This document shows, one piece after another, positions 10,000 to 20,219 of a DNA stretch of 64,000 nucleotides. How positions within the stretch are numbered: the stretch's first letter is position 1; every line of letters starts with the position of its first letter. This stretch comes from Membranipora membranacea (Eukaryota; Bryozoa; Gymnolaemata; Cheilostomatida; Membraniporidae). Where the stretch lies: NCBI GenBank assembly GCA_914767715.1, contig OU612069.1:23185387-23249386 (forward strand). Direction: 5' to 3'. Both the position numbers and the translations under genes were made by a program. A model generated the notes under the pieces. The model had not been told where the DNA came from, did not search any database, and worked only from the letters and a program-made list of their open reading frames with translations.

Positions 10000-12483
10000 C
10001 CTTGTAACATGGCTGAAGGATGTAGATGATAAATCAATGTCAAGCTGTGGACTTCAGTTGGTATTCAATACTGTTGATGGTGATACCTAGAGAGTTTTTG
10101 CGGTATCAAATAAATGAACAAACTTCATCAGGGTGCTTGGTCACTGGGTGCAGGCCCCAGGGAACTGAAAAGAAGGTTCATTGCGTAAGGCAGTCCTCGC
10201 ACCCTGCTATACTCTGCTTAAATCTATCAATAGTAACAAGATCGAATGATTCACAGTGTATTGTGCTTTTAATTTTTATTTTCAGGTACATCGTATATAA
10301 TATGCATAACAGCGACAGGTATTCTGGCTCGTAGTCACATTGATGCAACTTTTTTGGGTCAAACCAAACGCCTATCCTTACTCCAACTTTGGATTGATTG
10401 ATTGGTTTATTTGTCACTCACATATAAGTATGTTGTGTTGCGAAATTTGTTGCTTGATACACTGCTGTCCACATAGAGCAAAGAAAAAAATACGTGAAAA
10501 AAAGCTGACATCTCATCGTGGATTGGGTTAAAATAATATTATTGAGGGATAAAATCATGTTGCTTAAAAAGCTGTCTTTCCCCCAAGAAGATCGATATTT
10601 TAATGTCCTGAATCTTCCTGATGGAAGCTTTGGTAAAAATTCATTTATAAAATGTTCATCATCATGTATGTAATTTAGTATCAGGTTTTTAGTTCAATTA
10701 TCTACAATGGCATCAAGGACAATTATGTTTTGAATATTCAGATTATTAGCGTCTTTGAAAAACTTTCTCAGTCGTTTCTTATCTTTAGCATAAATAGAGG
10801 TGAACAAAATAGGCAGACAGATGTAGGAGAGTGATATTAAGTCCTTGGGTGAACTAAAGATATCAGGGAGTATGTATGATCAGGGAGTTGGGGACACAAT
10901 ATAACATTTGTCCCAAACTCCCTGGTATGATTGTATCAGACATATGGGTTGTCCTACCATAGATCCGTAAACACGGCTCCAAGTTCTCTCAGCAAAAATC
11001 AATCTTTCTCCCAAGGTAGTCCGGTCACTTGGCTCAATTAGACAATTCGTGCACAAGGCATTTACTCAGAATGCATAGGTATAGTTCTATCTATGAGAGA
11101 GTGATTTGGGGACGAGACCTAAGTAGGGCACTTAAGCTGTTTTTTATTCAAAGAACTTTCAGTCACTGTTGACAAATTCGTATCTATCTATACGTTATTC
11201 TATAGACTTTCTTAGGCATAGTATAATTATTATTATGCTTAAAATACGTTACACAAAACAGATAACGAAAAAAGAAATAAAGGAACCATTTATGTCAGCT
11301 CCTCATCAACAAACAATCATGGTATGTAAGAAAAAAAAATTTAAATCCGACCAGAGAGAAAACTTTGAAATAATTTGGTACCCACTTACAGATTACAGTT
11401 GTCAAGTCAGTTCACTGATGTATTTGTTGTCTATTAGAACTAACGATTGATTTGAATCAGCTTATCAGTGGCACTTTGGGCATTTACAATTCAAATGTGC
11501 TTGACTGCTTGAGTTCCTAAACTGAAAACCTGACCCACAAGCAATCAAAAAATGCATAGATACTAAGACCAAGGAGTTAGACTTATGTAAAGAGGTCATT
11601 TGACCTTCTTTGTGGCACTACGTTGCAGACTCCTATCTCATAGTTGATCGGCAAGTTGTTTGTCGGCATATTGATCATCCAGATGACTTTATTTCCAACA
11701 ATATTATGATAGACCACTGGGCCATAGGCTGGTTTTAATTTTGTTGTCATCACCTTGTCTTCAACCGTTCTGAAAGGGAAAATGATAATTTGATCAATCA
11801 ATGCAGAAACCAAATGAGATGCTCAACTGTGAAAAAAAGTTTATGTTCCTGTGTTAGCGATAGAGCTATGAGGTCATTGAATGAAAGAATTGAACGTAAT
11901 ACGACTGTCAAACATTGACACAGACCCAGACAGGTTTTGGATAAGGAGGACCATTGGGTCATAGATAGATAGATAGTCTGCCAGTGAGTGAGGGTGCTGC
12001 TGCATCGTCAACAACATTCCACCAATTCTTTGACTCCGATTCACTGTAACAATGACAAAAATTAACTACATACATAGATCCTACAGATTGGTCCAGGAGC
12101 TGTCTCTAGTGAAAGATCAAGGAGTACTCCTAGCTAGTCCTTGCCAGTCCTTGGTAAGATAGATTGGGTGGTGACAATCAGAACAGTTCACATGACAGAC
12201 ACCTCTCCTCTGCATATATCTTTTCCAAGGTGGCTCTATGTTGAGAGTGACTGATAGTGATAACAATAAAAAGGTCACCTTCCAGTGCTCAGGCCAGTGA
12301 GTGATCCTCTAAACTCAAAGTCAGGCCTAGGACCCAATTATCAGACTCAGCTATCAAGATGGTGCAGACTTAGTTGTCAACAATCATACCTCCAAAACCC
12401 AAGTTGACTCCAACCCTTTTCCGACTGAGTAGTGTCAGACTATCAAATTCATGAGTTGTGTTCTCATGTCTTCAAAATTTGAA
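10000..12483. other. Right arm of the TIR element, no recognisable gene
   Basis: Short ORFs at 11169-11450 (plus) and 11583-11813 (minus) match nothing I know and have biased, low-complexity composition. A hairpin at about 10872-10924 pairs CAGGGAGTTGGGGACA with TGTCCCAAACTCCCTG. No transposase motifs are visible. Confidence 0.5.
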
Positions 12484-12606
12484 ACTAGCCGAGCTGCGCC
12501 ACACATAAATTGCCCCTAGCCGAGCTGCGCCACATGTAAATTGCATGTAGCCGAGCTGCGCCATTCCCAATTTATTTTCCCATGTGGCGCAGCTCGTCTG
12601 CCGTAG
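12484..12606 (-). repeat. Right terminal inverted repeat with subterminal motif array
   Basis: This is the inverse of 1847-1972. Three copies of TAGCCGAGCTGCGCCA (near 12487, 12518 and 12549) are followed by the outer GGCGCAGCTCGTCTGCCGTAG ending at 12606. Similarity with the left end stops about 125 bp in. Confidence 0.85.
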
Positions 12607-12610
12607 ATGT

Positions 12611-13170
12611 CATCTTTTCCTCATTCATATCACAGAGGGAGGATACACAAGTTAAACTACCTTTTTGTTTTATTTCTTTATTTATTTAATGGGGAAATTG
12701 TGGCCAATTGTGTACTGCCAGATGCCACAAACTCATTATGTCTTCATTTTACAATGGCATTTTTCCTGCAGACATGCTAAACCTATGATGGGCAGCAATT
12801 CATTCTGTATTCAACCTAAAAACTACTTTAGATGCAGTTGGTTCTAGACAAAGAAACGCTGGAAATGAGTAATAATAACATTATGGGTTCTCTAAACTAG
12901 CTAAATTGTAAAAAAAGGACTTCTGGCTCAAAAATTCGAGAAATATTCATGTACTGACCCAAGTCTATGAATTGCCACAGATTACTCTCCATGTAAGACC
13001 AATTTAAAAAACCTGTGTAATTAACATAATTTTATTCTAGCACAAAAAAATTAGCAATGATGTTGTGATTTCTCTTTCCAGTGCAACTTCCCTTTGGTCT
13101 AAATTGCTGACTCTGCAACAAGATGTTCAGGGGGGGGGAGTCATTTAAAATGATTACAGTGGTGGGCGGT
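12611..13170. repeat. Old fold-back repeat copy, target of the TIR element
   Basis: Patches resemble the fold-back family at 17119-19265: ATCACAGAGGGAGGATACA, then GGCATTTTTCCTGCAGACAT, CAATTCATTCTGTATTCA and, further on, ACTGACCCAAGTCTATG. This copy is more diverged than those at 17-19 kb. No gene is seen. Confidence 0.6.
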
Positions 13171-14640
13171 ATCATTTAAATCTCTAGTAAAGTCTGGAAA
13201 CCAGCGAGTTGAAATAAAAAATCATTGATAATCACTGCTTTGAATATTACGATAAGATGTTTTGACAGGCAGTTTGATCGATTGATAAACGGAGGGGGGG
13301 GGGGGGGTTAGGGGTTTAACTCTGTATGAACCATGTGGGTTCGGTGAGAACTTGTTTGAGTATGAAACAGTACATCCGGCACCTGTGGAACTATGTTTAC
13401 TCTATCAATTCGCCACATAAGGTTTTGATGATACGAAATCACTATGGACCCAAGCTATTGAACTTAAGTGAGCAATGAACTAATCCGTCACAGGCTATTG
13501 TGCTGCCTGGGTTTGAACTGGTGATTTTCGCCTGGCAAATGATAAAAGTTGGTCAAGTTAAACGGCTGTGCATGGAATAAAGAACGTTATACCTTCATGT
13601 TAAAATCCTTTTCATCATCATTATTATTTTCATAAAGCACCAGAGGAAAATGACGGTATAAAATAATGAAATGAAGTGTAAAATTATATTGAGACACATG
13701 CAAGGTTTGGGATGGGTATTTCTTAGATAAGATAATGATTGTGAAATCTTACTAGAACAGTGAGAGCAAGGAACTGAAAAATTTTGGTTAGCATTTGGAC
13801 AATGTGATTAATATAGGAATTGTTTGAGTTCTCTTACTATATCCAGTAATTTGTGGCTTCACCGCTACACTTTTATATCACCTGATAGACTTGGGAATCC
13901 ACTCGCTCATTTATTTGTACAATATGTTATCTAACCACATTAATCACTGAAAATACAGTATTTCCTCAATAACAGGCACTTCACAAATCGCCGGACTAGT
14001 TAGGCTGTGCATGAGTAAGCAACTCACTATTGTTAATTTTATAAACCTCAAAACTTATTAGACTGAAGACAAATACATGTTTCATAGCTGTCTTAATCTG
14101 ATATCAAACCAATAAATTATAATCACGATTCCATGCAGTGACCTTGTTAAGATAGTGAATTATAGATACAGCAATGAAGCAAGTCTCTATATCAAAATAT
14201 TTACTTTAGAGGCAAGTGTAATGATTCTTTCATCATCATTCATCAAACCAAACGATTTTGCTCCTTGACTTACTTTTCTGAACATTGTATCAAATAAAAG
14301 GAAACTCTTCACAGTTTAAGAAGGTTGTAAGATCTCTTTTTGTAATAATAGGGTGCTGGGTAGAATCCCACACACGGATAGTCTGACTCTTTCTAATTCT
14401 AACCTATTACTGGGTTTATATGTATGTAAAGAGGACAAATCCCCAATCTAACAAAAGACAGTTATTTTATTCTCTTGATGTACCAGTGCATGATATAGGA
14501 CATTTGTATTATGGTAATTGAATAAATGATTTAATTGTCATACTGGAAATGCGCAGCGATTGTAATTTATACCCAAAAATTACGATAAATAGTTTTATCA
14601 TAAAGTGAGAAGTATTATGACCTAAAGTCAGTCTTCTTAG
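13171..14640. other. Intergenic repeat-derived sequence
   Basis: It contains a fragment of the GACAGGCAGTTTGATCGATTG repeat at 13263-13290, a G14 tract (13294-13307) and a possible tRNA-derived SINE at about 13480-13575. No gene is seen. Confidence 0.6.
13480..13575 (-). repeat. Possible tRNA-derived SINE fragment
   Basis: On the minus strand, GTTTAACTTGACCAAC is A-box-like and CACCAGTTCAAACCCAGG is B-box-like, about 40 bases apart, as in a tRNA-related SINE head. No cloverleaf with a paired acceptor stem is evident, so it is not a functional tRNA. Confidence 0.35.
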
Positions 14641-14698
14641 GTCATCACCTTACAGTACTGTAGAGGTATGGTTGGTATCATCAAAAATAATAAGAAAA

Positions 14699-15522
14699 CT
14701 AACAAGGTGAATACCAAAAACTATATTTGCTGCAGTCAATGTCTGTTGCGTTACGACAGACCAACACCCTTGGCAGCCTCTTACAAGTTAGATGATCTTC
14801 TTGTGGTGTCCCTCTGGGGTCTGGACATCCCTCACAGTAACAGCTTCCATCCCAGAACTTTATAAACCTTGTCTCATCATAACAGTTATTGCTTGTACAG
14901 ACAGTATTGCAGGTCTCATTCTGAGGGTTAGGGAATCTGCCGTGGGTCTCACTACCATACTGCGGGCACGGCGAACAGAAGCAGAGATCGGCTACAATAC
15001 CACTCCAATGTGAGCCACATTCCCGATTACATATCTCCTTACAGGATCCTGGGTTGTCTGGTCCGCGCCTTACTACCAGTTCGACATATCTAAACACAGC
15101 ATCGGCTGTAAATTGGAAAGTACATAAGATATATGAAATTATATAAAATGTATAATGCAATTTGATTTCGCTGCACCAATCCAGTTGAACTTCCAATTTG
15201 AAAATTTTTGTTTTTATTGTCTGGTAAAATTAGTCCTTAATAAAACATCGAACTGACCATGAACTATGAACTAACTCCAGCTGCTGGTAGATAATGAGAT
15301 CTTATCAGTAGAGGGAAACAACATCCCTAGCAGGCAAGCTGCATGAGGCTCACTCCAAAGTTGATATTTGTTTTAACATTATTGACAACAAAATGCTTAG
15401 TCATTAAAATGATTTCTGTAAGCCATGTTGTAGATATGAGAGGATAGATTTAAATACTTACCACAGTACAGGGCCAGAACTAAGGCTAGAAATATCTGAG
15501 TGTATCTGATGATTGTCTTCAT
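14699..15522 (-). CDS. Secreted cysteine-rich protein with two six-cysteine modules (2 exons)
   Basis: Exon 1 is 15462-15522 and exon 2 is 14699-15105, with GTAAGT and TTTACAG borders, giving 155 residues. Residues 1-20 (start MKTIIRYTQIFLALVLALYC) form a signal peptide. The mature part has 16 cysteines. It repeats a module C-x3-C-x3/4-C-xn-C-x-C-x2-C-P twice (CKEICNREC...CFCSPCP and CNTVCTSNNC...CYCEGCP), then a short Cys-containing tail ending at TAG. Two N-glycosylation sequons (NET, NAT) are present. I do not recognise the family. Secretion and disulfide stabilisation are inferred, and the function is unknown. A truncated pseudogene copy lies at 1296-1632. Confidence 0.85.
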
Positions 15523-15563
15523 GGTAGTAGGTTGAAGCGTATCCCAACACTCTGTAAGCTTCA

Positions 15564-15572
15564 CTTTATATA
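15564..15572 (-). promoter_or_regulatory. TATA box of the cysteine-rich gene
   Basis: TATATAAAG on the minus strand lies 42 bases upstream of the ATG at 15522. A start site about 30 bases downstream would leave a 5' UTR of only about 10-15 bases, typical of compact secreted-peptide genes. Confidence 0.65.
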
Positions 15573-15742
15573 GCTGGAGTTTTTTTTGTCACCCAGCATG
15601 TTTTTTCTGTTTCACAATGTTGTTTTGTAAAAAGTTACAATAAATTAATTCTATTTTCAGAAACTGATGAATCTAGTTGTTGATCAAATGTGAGAGGTAC
15701 CATAGCCCGCATATTGATATAGATATTGTGAAAGAATGATGT

Positions 15743-16880
15743 TGTAAACATAACTGTAAACATCATCGACAGCAAAATTCAATTGAAACAATCCTCACTC
15801 CAAGCTAATTTTTCCAAGTTTTTCTGTGACCTATGTTTCACCCTTTGCTCCTCGCTAGCTCTTGTTTTTGTTCTTGTTTTTACCAATTGTCATGCTCATT
15901 TGTCAAAGAAATCCATTTCCAAACCCCATAAATGCCCTTACTTGTGGATTTTCCGAGAGGATTACCTTTCTCTGTCCGGTGCAAAATAAATCTGCTGCAT
16001 AATTATAATTAATACGCCTTTCTGGTCAACAGGCAGGGCGGCCACCTGTATGGTTTAACTTTATGTCCGAATCATCATGTTTCATAATACTAATTAATAA
16101 CTTTATGGATTTACTTGACCATCTGCACCTAGTGGTACCTTGCATTTTCTCAGCTCGTATAAATCCGCTTGCAATTTTTCTCCGCACAGCATGTGTTTTA
16201 AAGCGGATTTTCGATTATTCGAGAATATTTTGTAACCATTTTTTGTTTAAGTAATTAATAGCTTTTCTCAACATTTTTCTGGTATAAAAGCTGGAGTGGT
16301 AAAACATGTTAAACCAGTTCACCCTGAGCCACAAACCAGCACAGGTTATTAGTTGACTAATTTTTGGTATTTGCTCTATATTTTTGACTTATATTTTTCC
16401 TTTTTCATTATTTTAAAAATGAGAGTCAACTCTAGTTTTTGCAAGTCTAAAGTGAATAAATTGAGTTCTAACTTTGCTAATTTCCAAAAGCTTGATTTAA
16501 AAGTTTAGTATTAATTAACTATGTTCATAGCACAAGCAATTGAGTCTTATCTTCGCCCTGTCTGGGTTTTAAACTTTGAAAGTTTTGCTGCAGTAAATCT
16601 TAACAACATGCTAATTCCAAATAATTTAGCTGTATAAAACAAAAATACCTTATCAAATTTGTAATGCACAACCACTTTCAATATAAATTTTTTGCTGGAT
16701 TTATAAAAATTATAGCATGCTTTGGGTTTAAATTTGCAACAGCGCATCAATCACTTCGCATGGAACTCTAATCGCTGGTACTAGGTATTTGTAACTTTCA
16801 GAATTAGCTTGCTTGTTATTCTCTCGAGGGTAATGGCCAAGTCTTTTGGGGAATACGGAAGGCAAATTCTGTTTATTACA
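15743..16880. mobile_element. 1138-bp TG...CA insertion with ATGT duplication, candidate solo LTR
   Basis: It starts TGTAAACATAAC, ends CTGTTTATTACA and is flanked by ATGT (15739-15742 and 16881-16884). The duplicated segment at 1712-1725 reads GGTGATGTGACAGGCAG with no insertion, so it serves as the empty site. A TATAAAAGC at about 16291 could be an LTR promoter. No protein-coding region is recognised. The short ORFs in it (15783-15989, 16063-16254) look random. Confidence 0.65.
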
Positions 16881-17118
16881 ATGTGACAGGCAGTTTGATC
16901 GATTGCCAAACGGTGATTAATTAATCTCACTTTGTTTTTACCCGATGGCACGGTGAGTGGCCCCCATAATGACTGAAATCAAAACAAGTTTCATCACCTG
17001 TTATTGTGATGTTATTCATCGGCTCCCTGTTTATATCACAAAGTAAGGATTCATGGAGGGGACACTTTAATGATTGTCATACCAGATACTAATACTATAG
17101 ATAAATTATCGTTAGTAT

Positions 17119-17822
17119 CACAGAGTAAGGATATACAGAGAGGACACTTCAATGATAGTTATTGTGCCTGTGGTTTTTGATTCACTGGGGGAAAATTGTG
17201 CACAGCTGGATGCCGAAAACCCATTATCTCTATATTATGTTATTATGTCATTTTTCTTGCAGACATCTGTACCTTTGATAAGCCATAATTCATTCTGTAT
17301 TTATCCTAAAGACTGATTTCCAACTTTGTTGGAATGTCCAACCTTCAAGCTATACACCATATTATTGTTATTTTTTGCTAGGATACATAGGCTAAGAATA
17401 ATCCAGGTTTTTAAATAAGTTTTATTCATAGATTTACATGTGACAAACGATAGACGGCTGGTCATAAAGATTAGGAAATGTAGGTGTACTGACCCAAACC
17501 ACATGTAAATCTATATGAATAAAACTCATTTTAAAAACCTATATAAATCATAGCCTATGTATCCTAGCAAAAAATGACAACAATATGGTGTATAGCTTGA
17601 AGGTTGGACATTTCAAAAAAGTTGGAAATCAGTCTTTGGGATAAATACAGAATGAATTATGACCTATCAAAGGTAGGTATGTCTCCCTAAAACCTCACAT
17701 TGTAACTTGCATAATTATTGAAATTTGCAGGTGGCCAGATCGATGATTTTCCCCCAGTGGATCAAAACCGCAGGCACTATAAAGATCATTGAACTGTCCG
17801 CTCTGTATATCCTTACTCTGTG
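17119..17822. mobile_element. Fold-back element copy 1 (704 bp)
   Basis: It starts CACAGAGTAAGGAT and ends ATCCTTACTCTGTG. The inverted arms run through most of the element (for example GTGCCTGNGGTTTTTGAT at one end and its inverse near 17765), with a centre around 17480. The flanking heptamers TTAGTAT and ACAGTAT agree at 5 of 7 positions. It has no coding capacity. Confidence 0.85.
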
Positions 17823-17873
17823 ACAGTATCCAGCCTGTTATGATGATTGATTGACATAACAGCATCGCATCAT

Positions 17874-19265
17874 CACAGAGTAAGGATAAACAGAGGGAAC
17901 ACTTCAATGATCGTTATAGTGCCTGCGGTTTTTGAGCTACTGGGGGAAAATCATTATCTGGCCACCTGTCAATTTTCAATAAATATATAAGCTAATAAGG
18001 GATTTTCTCATATACACATGCCTACCTTTGTTGGGCCATCAGTCTTTCTGTATTCATCCCAAAGACTGATTTCCAACTTTTTTGAAATGTCCAACCTTCA
18101 AACTATACACCATATTGTCACAGAGTAAGGATAAGCAGAGGGGACACTTCAATGATCGTTATAGTGCCTGCGGTTTTTGATTCACTGGGGGAAAATTGTG
18201 CACAGCTGGATGCCAAAAACTCATTATCTCTATATGTTATAATGGCATTTTTCTTGCAGACATCCCTACCTTTGATGGGCCATAATTCATTCTGTATTTA
18301 TCCTAAAGACTGATTTCCAACTTTGCTGGAATGTCCAAGCTTCAAGCTATACACCATATGATTGTCATTTTTTGCTAGGATTCATAGGCTAAGAGTAATC
18401 CAGGTTTTTTAAATGAGTTTTGTCATATAGATTTACATGTGACAATTGATAGACGGCTGGTCATCAAAATTAGGAAATGTCCGTGCATTGACCTAAGCCC
18501 TATGTAAATCTATATGATAAAACTCATTTTAAAAGCCTGGATTACTCATAGCCTATGTCTCCTAGCAAAAAATGACATTAATATGGTGTATAGCTCGAAG
18601 ATTGGACATTTCAGAAAAGTTAGAAATCAGTCTTTAGGATAAATACAGAATTAATTATGACCTATCAAAGGTGGCTATGTCTGCATGACAAAACTCCACT
18701 GTAACTTATATATATTCTGAAATTGGCAGGTGGCCAGATTGATGAATTTCCCCCAGTGGATAAAAACCGCAGGCACTATAACGATCATTGAAGTGTCCCC
18801 TCTGCTTATCCTTACTCTGTGATATTGTTGTCATTTTTTGCTAGGATACATAGGCTATGATTTATATGGGTTTTTAAAATGAGTTATATCATATAGATTA
18901 ACAAGACATTTCCTAATTTTGATGACCAGCCATCCATCAATTGTCACATGTAAGTCTATATGGAAAAACTCATTTTAAAAACCCATATAACTCATAGCCT
19001 ATGTATCCTAGAAAAAAATGACAACAATATGGTGTATAGCTTGAAGGTTGGACATTTCAAAAAGTTGGAAATCAGTCTTTGGGATAAATACAGAATGAAT
19101 TATGACCTATCAAAGGTAGGTATGTCTGCCTAAAACCTCACATTGTAACTTATATAATTATTGAAATTTGCAGGTGGCCAGATCGATGACTTTCCCCCAG
19201 TGGATCAAAACCGCAGGCACTATAACGATCATTGAAGTGTCCCCTCTGTTTATCCTTACTCTGTG
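17874..19265. mobile_element. Fold-back element copy 2, split by copy 3
   Basis: The outer ends CACAGAGTAAGGAT and ATCCTTACTCTGTG are flanked by a perfect 7-bp duplication GCATCAT (17867-17873 and 19266-19272). Its sequence is 17874-18118 joined to 18829-19265. Confidence 0.88.
18119..18821. mobile_element. Fold-back element copy 3 nested in copy 2 (703 bp)
   Basis: It has the same termini as copies 1 and 2 and is flanked by a perfect 7-bp duplication ATATTGT (18112-18118 and 18822-18828). The host sequence CACCATATTGT...TTTTTTGCTAGGATACATAGG resumes as expected after it is removed. Confidence 0.88.
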
Positions 19266-19381
19266 GCATCATGTAGGCATATCATATCACAAATTCTATT
19301 CCAAGTAATGATTGGAACAACTGCCGATCGCTGGTTACAGCAGGTTGGGGGGATGCTTGATTGATCTCAGCAGCGGATTGT

Positions 19382-19550
19382 CAGACACTTTGTCTAGATC
19401 CTAGGATGAGAGGAACAGACACATTGTCTAGGTCCTAGGATGAGAGAAGCAGACACATTGTCTAGATCCTAGGATGAGAGTAGCAGACACATTGTCTAGG
19501 TCCTAGGATGAGAGAAGCAGACACATTGTCTAGGATCAGAGGACCTTTCC
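19382..19550. repeat. 34-bp tandem repeat, about 4.8 copies
   Basis: Units of CAGACACATTGTCTAGGTCC plus TAGGATGAGAGAAG start at 19382, 19416 and onward at 34-base spacing. Confidence 0.93.
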
Positions 19551-20219
19551 TGAGCTGTTGTTTGTAACAGCAGAGTGTAGAAAGGTATACCTTGCTCACA
19601 TGCCTGAGACAAGATGACCGGGTACCTTCACAATCCTGCACGCACACCTTTACTGAAAAATAATCTTGGATGTCTGGCCTCCACAAACATCTCCCTTTTT
19701 AACAAGCTTTTGATGATAGGTGTTGTAGGCAAACCCCTGGGTATGGTATAGGTTACTGAATGGGGATGGTGAGATAGTGAGACGGCACAATCAGTTAGCG
19801 CGCTTGCTATTCACTGCCAGGCGATTGGTGCCACAGGAGGTATTGGTTGATCCTTCCAGCCCCCGGCACCCTCAGGTGTATACTTCTGCTCTTGAAAAAA
19901 TGATCATTTTTTATACTCGCCGACATTGCATGTCTTATATTCTGCAGTCATGAATTCAATCCAAGTAAAACAACATGAATGATATTAGTTATCCAAGAAT
20001 AATACAGGCAACAACATATAAGAACAATATGGAAACGCTGCCAGTGCCAAAATGCTTAACACAGACATCGTTTTGTTTGTATAAGATTTTTCATGTCTCC
20101 AACAGCCATCTTGAACATTCAGCATATTTTTATCCATTGCTTTGATTGATACAGTCTTAAAGTCATATATCAAGACACGGATTAGAAAGATAATTGAATC
20201 ATGGTCTCATCCACAGGTG
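19551..20219. other. Downstream flank of ANKRD50 with possible tRNA-derived SINE
   Basis: At about 19770-19900 a stretch with A-box-like AGTTAGCGCGCTTG and B-box-like GGTTGATCC ends in a short A-run and could be a SINE. The rest shows no gene. It would include the ANKRD50 3' UTR. Confidence 0.45.

Larger units (their letters stand above)
1847..12606. mobile_element. 10.76-kb TIR-bounded element with ATGT target duplication
   Basis: Both ends carry CTACGGCAGACGAGCTGCGCC in inverted orientation, followed inward by three spaced copies of TGGCGCAGCTCGGCTA. The bases next to the ends are ATGT on each side (1843-1846 and 12607-12610). Removing the element restores a continuous repeat that matches an uninterrupted relative near 16990-17060 (TCATCACCTGTxxxTGTGATGT, then a TATATCACA(G/A)A(G/A)xxAGGA-like run), so an empty site is visible in the window. 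After subtracting the nested retrotransposon, about 3.6 kb remain. I see no transposase in the arms, so the element is probably non-autonomous. The superfamily is not identified. Confidence 0.75.

Noticed and set aside
11169-11813. Transposase or cargo gene in the right arm of the TIR element
   Set aside because: Two short opposed ORFs have no DDE/D or zinc-finger motifs and show no coding signature.
13480-13575. Functional tRNA gene
   Set aside because: A- and B-box-like words are present, but no acceptor stem or complete cloverleaf. At most it is a SINE fragment.
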